The translations under genes and the position numbers were made by a program. Below are positions 18,316-26,321 of a DNA stretch of 64,000 bases, one piece after another. Below the pieces are notes generated by a model. That model did not search any database. It was not told the origin of the DNA and saw nothing but the letters and a program-made list of their open reading frames with translations. How positions within the stretch are numbered: position 1 is the stretch's first letter; each line of letters opens with the position of its first letter. Source of the stretch: Pseudomonadota bacterium (GTDB taxonomy: Bacteria; Pseudomonadota; Gammaproteobacteria; Burkholderiales; Burkholderiaceae_C); NCBI GenBank assembly GCA_018241185.1, contig JAFEEH010000231.1, positions 1 to 64,000 on the forward strand. The letters run 5' to 3'.

Positions 18316-18939
18316 GTGGTCAAGACGATGGTGGTGTGGGGACTGTGCGTCGCAGGCATCGCTGCGATGCCCGCGCAGGCGGCCGATCTGGAGGTCGAGG
18401 GCGCGCGGCTGCACGTGACCGGCACCCTCAACGGCGACAGTTCCGCCGCTTTCGCCGAGCAGCTGGCCGGCGGCCAGGTGCGCACCGTCGTCTTCGAGGA
18501 TTCGACCGGTGGCTCCTTCGACGTGGCCGAAGGCTACGCCCAGGCCATCCGCCGCGCGGGCGCGAGTACCGAGGTGCGCGGCATGTGCCATGACGCCTGC
18601 GCGTACGCCTTCCTTGCGGGCAAGGAACATCGCTTCGGCCGCGGCCTGCACGTCAACAGCCTGCTGGTGCCGCTGCGCACCCGCACCACGGCCGCCGACA
18701 TCGAGAAGACGCTGGTCGAGTTTCGCACCCCGCCCGCCGTGCCGGCCGCCGGCAGCCCCACCCCGCCGGCGCGCGAGCCCTGGCTGCCCGCGCAGGGCCT
18801 GCTCTTCACCGCCACACCCACGCTCTTCGGCCGCATCTACAACAGCTACTGGTGCGACGGCACGCAGGGCCGCGATCCGTCGAAGTGCGCCCTGCTCAGC
18901 GACGCCGATCCGTACAAGCTGGGCGTACTGACTCCATGA
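18316..18939 (+). CDS. Periplasmic ClpP/crotonase-like protein (COG3904-type)
   Basis: A secreted protein of 207 aa with a short signal ending AQA. The pattern GGSFDVAEGYAQAIRRAG...TEVRGMCHDACAYAFLAG resembles the COG3904 group of ClpP-like periplasmic proteins. In those I expect C-x-SAC with the Ser as putative nucleophile; here the position reads C-H-D-A-C, so catalysis may be lost. GTG is chosen as start because GGAGG lies six bases upstream; an ATG follows four codons later. C-terminal Cys in YWCDG and SKCAL may form a disulfide. Function unknown. Confidence 0.65.
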   Translation: MVKTMVVWGLCVAGIAAMPAQAADLEVEGARLHVTGTLNGDSSAAFAEQLAGGQVRTVVFEDSTGGSFDVAEGYAQAIRRAGASTEVRGMCHDACAYAFLAGKEHRFGRGLHVNSLLVPLRTRTTAADIEKTLVEFRTPPAVPAAGSPTPPAREPWLPAQGLLFTATPTLFGRIYNSYWCDGTQGRDPSKCALLSDADPYKLGVLTP

Positions 18940-18957
18940 ACATGATGGGCATCAAAT

Positions 18958-19010
18958 CGGGCTGAAAAGCCCGTCGTGTGGGCGCGAGCAGCTATGAAAA
19001 CAATAGCAAT
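18958..19010 (+). repeat. Short dispersed repeat, copy C
   Basis: CGGGCTGAAAAGCCCG hairpin, then GGCGCGAGCAGCTAT, GAAAAC and AATAGCAAT. It lies between two convergent genes, like copy B, again a terminator-like position. Confidence 0.7.
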
Positions 19011-19027
19011 CGACGGCGATCGGTCAT

Positions 19028-20014
19028 TCAGCGCACCCAGCCGACGGCGAGCGGAAAGCTGAAGAAGGCCGCCACCGTGGTCCACAGGATGATGCGGGCG
19101 ATGCGCCCGTTGTCGGCGCCGTAGCGCTCGGCCAGCATCGATACATTGCTCGCGCTCGACAGCGCGGCCACCAGCACCAGCGCCGCCATGGCCGGCGCCG
19201 ACAGTGGCAGGCCCGCCGCCCGCACGGCCCAGCACAGGCCCGCCACCAGCAGCGGGTGCAGCAGCAGCTTGACGGCCACCACCGGCAGGACGTCGTGCGC
19301 CGCCGCCCGGTACGAGGGCCGCGCCCCGCCAGCCCGCACCAGCAGCGCCGAGCGCGCCAGCACCGCGCCGATGGTGAAGAGCGCCGCCGGCGAGGCGGCC
19401 TCGGCCAGCATGGCCACGGTCTTGTCGATCGGCCCGGGCAGGCGCCACTGCAGCGCCGAAGCCAGCGCACCCAGCAGGATCGACCACGGCATCGGGTTGC
19501 GCAGGATGCCCGCCAGCGCTTTGCGCACCGCCTGGGCGGCGGCGCGCTCGCCGTCCGCGCCGGTGCCGGCGTCCAGGCGCGACAGCGCGATGCACAGGGA
19601 GGAGGTGACCACCATGTCGAAGGCGATGGTGATGATCACCGGCCCTGCGGCGGAAGGGCCGAGGATGGCCGCGAGAAGCGGCACGCCCATGAAGCCGGTG
19701 TTCGGGAAGGCCGCCACCAGCGCGCCGAAAGCCGCATCGTTCCAGCCCAGCCCGCCGCGCCGCGCCAGCCACACCGCCAGGCCGACGACGATGAAGGCCG
19801 CCACGCCCCACACCAGCGCCACGCTGCCGTCGAGCAGCTGCGCGATCGGCGTGTTGGCGCCGAAGCGGTACAGCATGCAGGGCAGCGCGAAGTACAGGAC
19901 GAAGCTGTTGAGGCCCGGGATCGCCTCCAGCGGCAGGATGCGCCCGCGTGCCGCGGCATAGCCGGCCGCGATCAGCGCGAAGAAGGGAAAGGTGACGAGG
20001 AAGATGGCGAGCAC
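19028..20014 (-). CDS. AEC (auxin efflux carrier) family transporter
   Basis: A 328-residue inner-membrane carrier with about ten helices in two repeats (AIFLVTFPFFALIAAGYAAARGRIL; PNTGFMGVPLLAAILG; SSASNVSMLAERYGA). The family exports small carboxylates or amino acids in bacteria; the substrate is unknown. I chose the GTG start at (V)LAIFLVTFPFF, which begins directly with helix 1 as the family does. A longer open frame upstream is made of a dispersed repeat translating as PFALSLSK-type sequence and is not part of the protein. Confidence 0.83.
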   Translation of the reverse strand: MLAIFLVTFPFFALIAAGYAAARGRILPLEAIPGLNSFVLYFALPCMLYRFGANTPIAQLLDGSVALVWGVAAFIVVGLAVWLARRGGLGWNDAAFGALVAAFPNTGFMGVPLLAAILGPSAAGPVIITIAFDMVVTSSLCIALSRLDAGTGADGERAAAQAVRKALAGILRNPMPWSILLGALASALQWRLPGPIDKTVAMLAEAASPAALFTIGAVLARSALLVRAGGARPSYRAAAHDVLPVVAVKLLLHPLLVAGLCWAVRAAGLPLSAPAMAALVLVAALSSASNVSMLAERYGADNGRIARIILWTTVAAFFSFPLAVGWVR

Positions 20015-20053
20015 GGCGCGGGCGATTGTGCCCGGCGCGCCCGAACTGCCCTG

Positions 20054-20113
20054 CCGTTCGGGCTGGAGCTGTCGACAGCTTGCGCGACGCTTCGACAGGC
20101 TCAGCGCGAACGG
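20054..20113. repeat. Inverted repeat of the GTTCG...GTCGA dispersed type
   Basis: Arms CCGTTCGGGCTGGAGCTGTC and (complement) CCGTTCGCGCTGAGCCTGTC are separated by about 14 bases and match at most positions. It resembles the widespread proteobacterial intergenic repeat whose translation reads FALSLSKG or FDRLSANG. It lies in the divergent AEC/rep promoter region. Confidence 0.6.
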
Positions 20114-20146
20114 ATTCGGGGCCAGCCGCACGGGCTCCTTTCAACA

Positions 20147-20206
20147 CAAAAAAGGCCTGCAGCGCCCGTCCCACCTGCGCCATCAGCTATGAAATCAGGA
20201 GCAAAC
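20147..20206 (+). repeat. Short dispersed repeat, copy D (degenerate)
   Basis: AAAAAAGGCCTGCAGCGCCCG, a middle block, then CATCAGCTATGAAATCAGGAGCAAA. Same order as copy B but with several changes in the core. It is located in the divergent region upstream of rep. The whole 334-bp gap between the AEC gene and rep holds only this, the preceding inverted repeat and presumed promoters. Confidence 0.55.
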
Positions 20207-20348
20207 GATCCCGAGAAGCGGCTGCCCTGCCAGCGCCGCACGCCCCACCCCGCATCGCGGAAAGCGCCTTCCGTATGATTCGGCGCTTCGCCTTTCGCGG
20301 CCCGCGCCGCCCGGCCCCTCGCGCCGCCCGCCCACGCTCCCGCCCCCC

Positions 20349-22436
20349 ATGTCCGGTCTCAACCTCGCCCAGCAGGACGCCGTCAACTATCTGCACGGCC
20401 CCTGCCTCGTGCTCGCGGGCGCGGGCTCGGGCAAGACGCGCGTCATCACGCACAAGATCGCGCGCCTCATCCAGGCGGGGCTGGAGCCGAAACGCATCGC
20501 GGCCATCACCTTCACGAACAAGGCCGCGGCCGAAATGCGCGAGCGGGCCAAGGGCCTGATCGGCCGCGACGCCAGGCACGTGATCGTGTGCACCTTCCAC
20601 GCGCTGGGCGTGCGCATGATGCGCGAGGACGGCGGCGTGCTCGGCCTCAAGCCCCAGTTCAGCATCCTCGATGCCGACGACGTGACCAAGATCCTGAAGG
20701 ACGCGGGCGGCACCACCGACGCGGCCACGGCCCGCACCTGGCAGTGGACGATCAGCAAGTGGAAGAACATGGGGCTGAACGCCGCCGAGGCCGAGGCGCA
20801 GGCGCAGGACGACAACGAGCGCGTGACCGCCCGCATCATGGCGCGCTACGAAGAGCGCCTGGTGGCCTACCAGAGCGTGGACTTCGACGACCTGATCGGC
20901 ATGCCGCTGGCGCTGCTGCAGAAGCACCCCGAGGTGCGCGAGAAGTGGCAGAAGCAGCTGGGCCACATCCTGGTGGACGAGTACCAGGACACCAACGCCA
21001 CGCAGTACGAGGTGCTCAAGGCGCTGGCCGGCACGCGCGGCAGCTTCACCGCGGTGGGCGACGACGACCAGTCCATCTACGGCTGGCGCGGCGCGACGCT
21101 GGACAACCTCAAGAAGCTGCCCATCGACTACCCGCAGCTGAAGGTCATCAAGCTGGAGCAGAACTACCGCTCCACCAGCGCCATCCTGCGCGCGGCCAAC
21201 AACGTGATCGGGCCGAACCCCAAGCTCTTTCCGAAGACGCTGTTCAGCGAGCTGGGCGAGGGCGAACCGGTGCGCGTGGTCGACTGCGACAACGAGCAGC
21301 ACGAGGCCGAACGCGCGGTGGCCCGCATCCTCGGCCTGCGCGAGACCTCGCAGCACAAGGAATGGCGCGACTTCGCCATCCTCTACCGCGCCAACCACCA
21401 GGCCCGCGTGTTCGAGCAGGCGCTGCGCCGGGCGCAGATTCCGTACAAGGTCTCGGGCGGCCAGAGCTTCTTCGACCGCGCCGAGATCAAGGACCTGTGT
21501 GGCTGGTTCCGCCTGTGGGTCAACAACGACGACGACCCGGCCTTCCTGCGCGCCGTGACCACGCCCAAGCGCGGCATCGGCCACACCACGCTGCAGCAGC
21601 TGGGCGTGTTCGCCACCCAATACAAGCAGAGCCTGTTCGAGGCGCTGTTCTCCAACTCGCTGCCCAGTGCCGTCGGCAAGCGCGGCATCGAGGGGCTGCA
21701 CGAGTTCGGCCGCTACATCAACGACCTCGAATACCGCGCACGCCACACCCAGGGCGCCGAGGACGCGCGCGCCTTCCTCGATACCTGGCTCAAGGAAATC
21801 GGCTACGAACAGCACCTCTACGACGGCGAGGACAGCGAGCAGGCCGCGGCCGCGCGCTGGACCAACGTGATGGAGTTCTGCGACTGGATGGCGCAGCGCT
21901 GCGGCGGCAAGATCGCCGACGCGAGCGGCGCCGACGCGGTGGGCGAAGAGCCCAAGAGCCTGCTGGAGGTGGCGCAGACGATCTCGCTGCTCTCCACCAT
22001 CAGCGAGCGCGAGCAGGATCAGAACGTGCTCACGCTCTCGACGCTGCACGCCTCCAAGGGCCTGGAGTGGCCGCATGTGCTGCTGATCGGCGTGAACGAG
22101 GGGCTGCTGCCCTTCAAGCTCGACGACGACGAGGGCCGGCAGGAAAAGGTCAACGAAAGCGTGGTCGAACGGCTGCAGGAGGAGCGCCGCCTCATGTACG
22201 TGGGCATCACCCGCGCGCAGCGCAGCCTGGCCGTGAGCTGGACCAAGCGGCGCAAGAAGGGCCGCGAGATGGTGCAGGCGCTGCCCAGCCGCTTCATCGC
22301 CGAGATGGCGCTGGACAAGGCCACCGCCAGGGAGGACCCGCGCGCCAAGCTCAAGGCCCTGCGCGAGGAGTTCGCGCGCAAGGCGCAGGCCAGCGCCGCC
22401 GCCGCCGCCGCAGCCGCAGCCGCCGGCACGCCATGA
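20349..22436 (+). CDS. rep: ATP-dependent DNA helicase Rep (UvrD/Rep superfamily 1)
   Basis: A 695-residue 3'-5' SF1A helicase that helps replication forks through bound protein. Motifs: Q-motif LNLAQQDAV, Walker A AGAGSGKT (23-30), FTNKAAAEM, DEYQDTN, GDDDQSIYGWRGA, LEQNYRS, LHASKGLEW and VGITRAQ. Length and the absence of a UvrD-type C-terminal extension favour Rep over UvrD or PcrA. The C-terminus ends in an Ala-rich run, and its stop overlaps the start of the next gene (ATGA). Confidence 0.93.
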   Translation: MSGLNLAQQDAVNYLHGPCLVLAGAGSGKTRVITHKIARLIQAGLEPKRIAAITFTNKAAAEMRERAKGLIGRDARHVIVCTFHALGVRMMREDGGVLGLKPQFSILDADDVTKILKDAGGTTDAATARTWQWTISKWKNMGLNAAEAEAQAQDDNERVTARIMARYEERLVAYQSVDFDDLIGMPLALLQKHPEVREKWQKQLGHILVDEYQDTNATQYEVLKALAGTRGSFTAVGDDDQSIYGWRGATLDNLKKLPIDYPQLKVIKLEQNYRSTSAILRAANNVIGPNPKLFPKTLFSELGEGEPVRVVDCDNEQHEAERAVARILGLRETSQHKEWRDFAILYRANHQARVFEQALRRAQIPYKVSGGQSFFDRAEIKDLCGWFRLWVNNDDDPAFLRAVTTPKRGIGHTTLQQLGVFATQYKQSLFEALFSNSLPSAVGKRGIEGLHEFGRYINDLEYRARHTQGAEDARAFLDTWLKEIGYEQHLYDGEDSEQAAAARWTNVMEFCDWMAQRCGGKIADASGADAVGEEPKSLLEVAQTISLLSTISEREQDQNVLTLSTLHASKGLEWPHVLLIGVNEGLLPFKLDDDEGRQEKVNESVVERLQEERRLMYVGITRAQRSLAVSWTKRRKKGREMVQALPSRFIAEMALDKATAREDPRAKLKALREEFARKAQASAAAAAAAAAAGTP

Positions 22437-22897
22437 AGACACTTGTCGCTACATTTTTGATAGCTGCTTGCGCAGGCTGCGCGGGCGTTGCGGGCCAAAA
22501 TGGCATGCAAGCCGATAGGGGCGCTGCGCCTACGCACACGAGCGCCGACTGCGCACGCGGCCGCTCGGCCCAGCCGGTGGACACTCTCTACGGGCGCTGG
22601 CGGGTGCGCATCGACGGCCAGCCCGACGCCACGGCGGAACTGGGCCCGCATCCTGAGTACGCGGGCGTGCGCGGTCGACTGACCCGCCTCGCCGGCGTGG
22701 CCCAGCTCGCGGGCGACATCGACGACGAGGGCACGCTCGCCCTCGACGAATCGGAGGACGGCCGTTCGATCAGCGCCACATGGACGCTGGCGGTGCAGCC
22801 CGACTCCTGCGGCAAGGAGTTCAAAGGAACATGGCAACACGCAGGCGACGAGGCCCAACGGCCCGTCGTGATGACCCGAATTTCGCCGGCGCCCTGA
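22433..22897 (+). CDS. Small lipoprotein, function unknown
   Basis: A 154-residue protein with signal and lipobox (MKTLVATFLIAACAGCAG), predicted membrane-tethered. The mature part contains LYGRWRVRIDGQPDATAELG and SISATWTLAVQPDSCGKEFKGTW, suggesting a small beta-barrel of the lipocalin-like kind, but I recognise no family. It overlaps rep by 4 bp and pldA by 1 bp, so the three are likely cotranscribed. Its signal-peptide core is coded by a copy of the chromosomal repeat. Confidence 0.7.
   Translation: MKTLVATFLIAACAGCAGVAGQNGMQADRGAAPTHTSADCARGRSAQPVDTLYGRWRVRIDGQPDATAELGPHPEYAGVRGRLTRLAGVAQLAGDIDDEGTLALDESEDGRSISATWTLAVQPDSCGKEFKGTWQHAGDEAQRPVVMTRISPAP
22450..22494 (-). repeat. Short dispersed repeat, copy F, inside lipoprotein signal codons
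   Basis: Read on the - strand: GCAACGCCCGCGCAG, a hairpin-like middle, AAGCAGCTAT, CAAAAATG, TAGCGA. This closely tracks copy B. On the + strand TTTTTGATAGCTGCT codes FLIAA immediately before the lipobox, the same peptide as in dsbD. Confidence 0.7.
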
Positions 22898-24087
22898 TGG
22901 GGTGCCTTTCTTCTTCTTTGCAGCCCTGGACCCTGGCCGCCGCGGCGGCCCTGTGCGCCGCCGGTGCGCAGGCGCAGACCGCGCCTTCGGGCGAGCCCGC
23001 CAGCCCGCTGGCCGATGCGCAGCTCACCTGGCAGCAGTGCACGCGGCTGGGCGCCGACAAGGACGCGCGCCTGGCCTGCTTCGACCGCTGGGCGCAGCAG
23101 CAGACACTGCCTGCGGCCGCCGTGCCGGCCGCACCTGCGGCACTGGCCGGCGCACAGCCGCAGGGCGCCCCCGCGGCGAGCCAGCCGGTCGATGCGAACG
23201 TGCCTGCGACGCGCGTGGTGACGGTGGACGACGAAGGCTGCCGCAACCGCCAGTACTCCACCCTCTCGCGCTTCTGGGAACTGGAGAACGGCACCGATTG
23301 CGGCACCTTCACCTTCCGCGGCTATCGGCCGCTGAACCTGTCCGTGTCGGCTGCCAACCGCAAGCCCGAGACGCCGACCTCGCCGTCGCCCGGCCACACC
23401 GCCGAGCCGGTGAACTACCAGGCCAACGAGATGCGCATCGGCCTGTCGGTGCGGACCAAGCTGGCGCAGGGCATGCTGACGCAAGGCGACCCGGTGAAGA
23501 AGGATTCGCTGTGGTTCGCGTACTCGCAGCAGTCGACCTGGCAGCTCTTCAACGGCGACATCTCGCGGCCCTTCCGCACCACGGACCACGAGCCGGAACT
23601 GATGTACGTCTACCCCACCGACGTGAAGCTGCCGGGCGGCTGGCGCTGGCGTTACGCGGGTCTGGGCATCGTGCACCAGTCGAACGGGCAGAGCCTGCCG
23701 CTGTCGCGCAGCTGGAACCGCGTGTACCTGATGGGCGGCATGGAGCTGGACAACCAGTTCGCCATCACCGCCAAGATCTGGAAGCGCATCCACGAGAGCG
23801 CGGCCGACGACGACAACCCCGACATCACCAACTACCTCGGCCACAGCGAGATCACCGGCAGCTGGTTCGTGAACAAGGACAACACGCTGGCGGCCACTGT
23901 GCGCGGTGCCATCGGCGGCACCGGCCGCGGGTCGGTGAAGCTGGAGTGGATGCGCGCCATCGGCGATCCGGCCAAGAGCAACCTGCGCTTTCACACGCAG
24001 CTCTTCCACGGGTATGGCGACACGCTGGTCGACTACAACCGCAAGCGCACGGTGTTCAGCGTGGGGGTGAGTCTGGTGGACTTCTGA
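22897..24087 (+). CDS. pldA: Outer-membrane phospholipase A (OMPLA)
   Basis: A 396-residue beta-barrel phospholipase A1 of the outer membrane. The catalytic triad is recognisable: H260 and S262 in GIVHQSNGQSLPLSRSWNR with N274, the same spacing as E. coli H142/S144/N156. A signal peptide (to AQA) precedes an extra low-complexity Ala/Pro linker (residues 70-105) before the barrel. It ends VFSVGVSLVDF with a C-terminal aromatic residue, as outer-membrane barrels require. It hydrolyses surface-exposed phospholipid when the outer membrane is disturbed. The start overlaps the preceding stop (TGATG). Confidence 0.93.
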   Translation: MGCLSSSLQPWTLAAAAALCAAGAQAQTAPSGEPASPLADAQLTWQQCTRLGADKDARLACFDRWAQQQTLPAAAVPAAPAALAGAQPQGAPAASQPVDANVPATRVVTVDDEGCRNRQYSTLSRFWELENGTDCGTFTFRGYRPLNLSVSAANRKPETPTSPSPGHTAEPVNYQANEMRIGLSVRTKLAQGMLTQGDPVKKDSLWFAYSQQSTWQLFNGDISRPFRTTDHEPELMYVYPTDVKLPGGWRWRYAGLGIVHQSNGQSLPLSRSWNRVYLMGGMELDNQFAITAKIWKRIHESAADDDNPDITNYLGHSEITGSWFVNKDNTLAATVRGAIGGTGRGSVKLEWMRAIGDPAKSNLRFHTQLFHGYGDTLVDYNRKRTVFSVGVSLVDF

Positions 24088-24143
24088 GCCTGCAGGCACG
24101 CGGGTCATGGCCCGCGTGAATCTGCCAGATGAAGCCAAGAGAA

Positions 24144-24177
24144 AAGGCCCTTGATCCGGCGACGAATCAAGGGCCTT
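24144..24177. terminator. Strong hairpin between pldA and the tRNA fragment
   Basis: A perfect 12-bp stem AAGGCCCTTGAT/ATCAAGGGCCTT with a 10-base loop. It lies 6 bp beyond the CCA end of the tRNA fragment on the - strand, where a tRNA terminator belongs, and it can also end the rep-pldA transcript. Confidence 0.8.
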
Positions 24178-24183
24178 GCTGTT

Positions 24184-24206
24184 TGGTGGCCTGGGGCGGA
24201 ATCGAA
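24184..24206 (-). other. 3' end of a tRNA gene (probable tRNA-Phe): attachment-site copy
   Basis: On the - strand the 23 bases parse exactly as tRNA parts: T-loop TTCGATT, T-stem 3' strand CCGCC, acceptor 3' strand CCAGGCC, discriminator A, CCA. The matching 5' halves (GGCGG, GGCCTGG) and the rest of the tRNA are absent. A 3'-end fragment with its own terminator is what integration of a tRNA-targeting island leaves at one border. The remaining bases to 24413 hold no gene; they show a repeated GGGTACGG (24261 and 24273) that might be integrase arm sites. Confidence 0.7.
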
Positions 24207-24413
24207 AGAATCGCTGCAGCCCCCCATCCATGCACCTTCCGCGAGGTTACAAATTTTTCAGGGTACGGGCCGGGGTACGGTTTTGGAAAACAACGGAAAT
24301 GATCCGTGGTTCATTCCAAAATCACCATTTACTGGGCCATTTCAATGAGCCGGCCAAAGCTTTGACGTCGATGAGCGGGGCGATGCCTGCAGTGATTGTG
24401 CCCGACTTACGCC

Positions 24414-24839
24414 CTACCCGGGAATAACCGCGCGTGTCTTAGCAGGACGCCCACCCTTAGCCCCGTTGCGACGCGCCGCTTCCGACTTGTGGGGAGAGCG
24501 GACTCGACCACGCGCTGCAGCCACCGTCCGTCTGGCTATGTCGATCGGGATCAAGCGCGCCACCAAGCCGGGAATGCCGACTGCAGCCGCCTCGTCGCCA
24601 TCGCCGAACACCAGGCCATCCCCTCCAGGGGTCACGTAGGGCTGCGCGAGGGCTGCGCGTGCAACTCCTTTCAAGGCGGGCACGCCCTTCGGATCGATAC
24701 GCAGCACCAGCCCATTGCTGTACACCAACTCCAGCATGCGGGCCACGTAGCGCGCGGATACGGCGTGAGGCTCTTCCAGCGCCTCGCGACCACGCACCAG
24801 CGCCTGTTCGTAGTCCTCGCGAGAAATTCTGGCCGCCAT
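24414..24839 (-). CDS. DUF2442-family protein
   Basis: A 141-residue protein with a DUF2442-like core (YSNGLVLRIDPKGVPALKGVARAAL) and a basic tail SEAARRNGAKGGRPAK common in that family. GGAGG seven bases before the ATG decides the start. DUF2442 genes often sit beside DUF4160 genes in small two-gene modules; the gene just upstream resembles DUF4160, which supports the call. Function is unknown; toxin-antitoxin-like roles have been suggested for such pairs. Confidence 0.65.
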   Translation of the reverse strand: MAARISREDYEQALVRGREALEEPHAVSARYVARMLELVYSNGLVLRIDPKGVPALKGVARAALAQPYVTPGGDGLVFGDGDEAAAVGIPGLVARLIPIDIARRTVAAARGRVRSPHKSEAARRNGAKGGRPAKTRAVIPG

Positions 24840-24841
24840 GT

Positions 24842-25278
24842 TCACACCTCCTTCAGCAATTCCATCGTCGTCGATGAACCCCAGTTCACCATGACCTGCA
24901 CGCCCTGGCCTGGCAGATAAACGCCACTACCCTTGACGACGACGCCGTTACCCGCCGCGCCACTCGGCAACAGTGCCACGCCCTTCGATCCATTCCGCTT
25001 GACGGGCATGTTGTCAAGACAGGCCGTCTGCTGCAACCGCCACCAACCCGCCCGACACGCCAGCGGTTTCGATGCACCTGACCAGCCAGCTTGTTGAGCA
25101 GCCCCAGCAGCGGTGCATTGCGCTTGGGTTTGACGTCCCACGGCGACATGGCATCCATCACCATCGAAAACTCGAAGCGGGCAGTCCAGCCAGCCGCCCG
25201 GCAGACCGCCGTGACGTGCGGTGGACAGTGGTCCAACGGCCAGATGCGCAGTTCAACATTGCCACTCGTCCAGAGCAT
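24842..25278 (-). pseudogene. DUF4160-like gene, apparently frameshifted
   Basis: From 25278 the frame reads VELRIWPLDHCPPHVTAVC...ARFEFSMV, recalling DUF4160 (conserved D-H-x-PPH). After LLNKLAGQVHRNRW it loses plausible coding sense, while the next frame continues (QQTACLDNMPVKRNGSKG...MELLKEV) to a stop that touches the DUF2442 start. A single-base frameshift around 25020-25070 would join the two. It could instead be two overlapping small genes or a sequencing error. Confidence 0.4.
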
Positions 25279-25403
25279 AGAAACCCATCATCTTAGGTTT
25301 ATTGTAGCGTTTCTGCTGCTCCAGCACCCACTCTGACAACTCATCAGGGTGAGCAACTGGTACTATCCTCCAGTTCGAGGACTCTGACACATTTTGTAGC
25401 GCA

Positions 25404-26321
25404 ATGACTCTCTCCACCGCAGGCGATCGAACACCTGTTCACTTCTCGGGGCATGAGACGTTTCCCTTGCGGCAGATGTGGCTCAAGAAGGTGTTTCAGG
25501 AGGCCTTAGGAGGTGGATTGATTCGTAAATCCACGTTCTCCGATGAGGACGCCATTGCCAATTTCGGCGTTGGCAAGAACATGGTCGCCTCGATCCGGCA
25601 TTGGGCCTTAGCCTGCGGTGTCATGTATGAGTCCGATGGTGACTTCCGTGTCGGCAGCCTTGCCAGCGAAATCCTCCGTGATGGTGGACTCGACCCATAC
25701 GCCGAAAGCCCTTCGACCGCATGGTTAGCCCATTGGCAACTCGCCGGTCGGTGCTTCCGGTCCACAACGTGGTATTGGCTGTTTAACCATGTCACGGCGC
25801 CCGATTTCACACGCAAGGAGCTAGAAGAGCCACTCGCTCGCTACGCCCGAGAACTTGACCCGAAGCACCGCCTGTCTGCCTCAACGATTTCTCGCGATCT
25901 AGAGACGTGTCTGCGCAGTTACGCGCCACGCGCGGCGGGGGGATCTCCCGAGGACTTTGCCGAGCCGTTGTTGGGCGAGTTGGGCCTGTTGCAAGAGGTC
26001 CATAAAGGCCAATATGCCTTCCGCCGCGGCCCCAAGGCCTCACTGCACGATGGCATTTTCTCCTACGCACTCGTCGATTTTTGGAACCGCACGGCTGCTG
26101 GCCAAAGCTCACTAGCCTTCGAAGCTGTCGCGTATGCGGAAGGCTCTCCGGGCCGCGTTTTCAAGCTCGACGAAGAGTCGGTTGCCCAAAGGTTGATTGC
26201 ACTTTCGGACTCCACTGGCCGCAAACTTGAATGGACCGATTCTGCAGGACTGCGGCAGGTCCATCGCAAGCACCTGACGAAGAACGACATCAAGAACATG
26301 ATCAGGCGCGCCTATGACTGA
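25404..26321 (+). CDS. sspB: DUF4007 protein, SspB-type DNA phosphorothioation nickase
   Basis: A 305-residue DUF4007 protein. The N-terminal HFSGHETFPLRQMWLKK, the following FGVGKNMVASIRHWALACGV helix-turn-helix-like region and the tail MIRRAYD are typical. In the Ssp phosphorothioate system the DUF4007 protein SspB nicks DNA at target sites to allow sulfur insertion; that is family knowledge. It overlaps sspC by 8 bp, and sspC overlaps sspD by 8 bp, so the three form one operon, the canonical BCD order. Its GC content (33 of 60 bases in 25441-25500) is lower than its neighbours', suggesting separate ancestry. Confidence 0.82.
   Translation: MTLSTAGDRTPVHFSGHETFPLRQMWLKKVFQEALGGGLIRKSTFSDEDAIANFGVGKNMVASIRHWALACGVMYESDGDFRVGSLASEILRDGGLDPYAESPSTAWLAHWQLAGRCFRSTTWYWLFNHVTAPDFTRKELEEPLARYARELDPKHRLSASTISRDLETCLRSYAPRAAGGSPEDFAEPLLGELGLLQEVHKGQYAFRRGPKASLHDGIFSYALVDFWNRTAAGQSSLAFEAVAYAEGSPGRVFKLDEESVAQRLIALSDSTGRKLEWTDSAGLRQVHRKHLTKNDIKNMIRRAYD

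Noticed and set aside
20015-20131. N-terminal extension of the AEC transporter reading PFALSLSKRRASC
   Set aside because: This is the translation of a dispersed intergenic repeat, not protein; the family begins at the first membrane helix.
24184-24260. A complete tRNA gene at the island edge
   Set aside because: Only the T-loop to CCA part is present; the bases where the 5' T-stem, anticodon and D arms should be do not fold.
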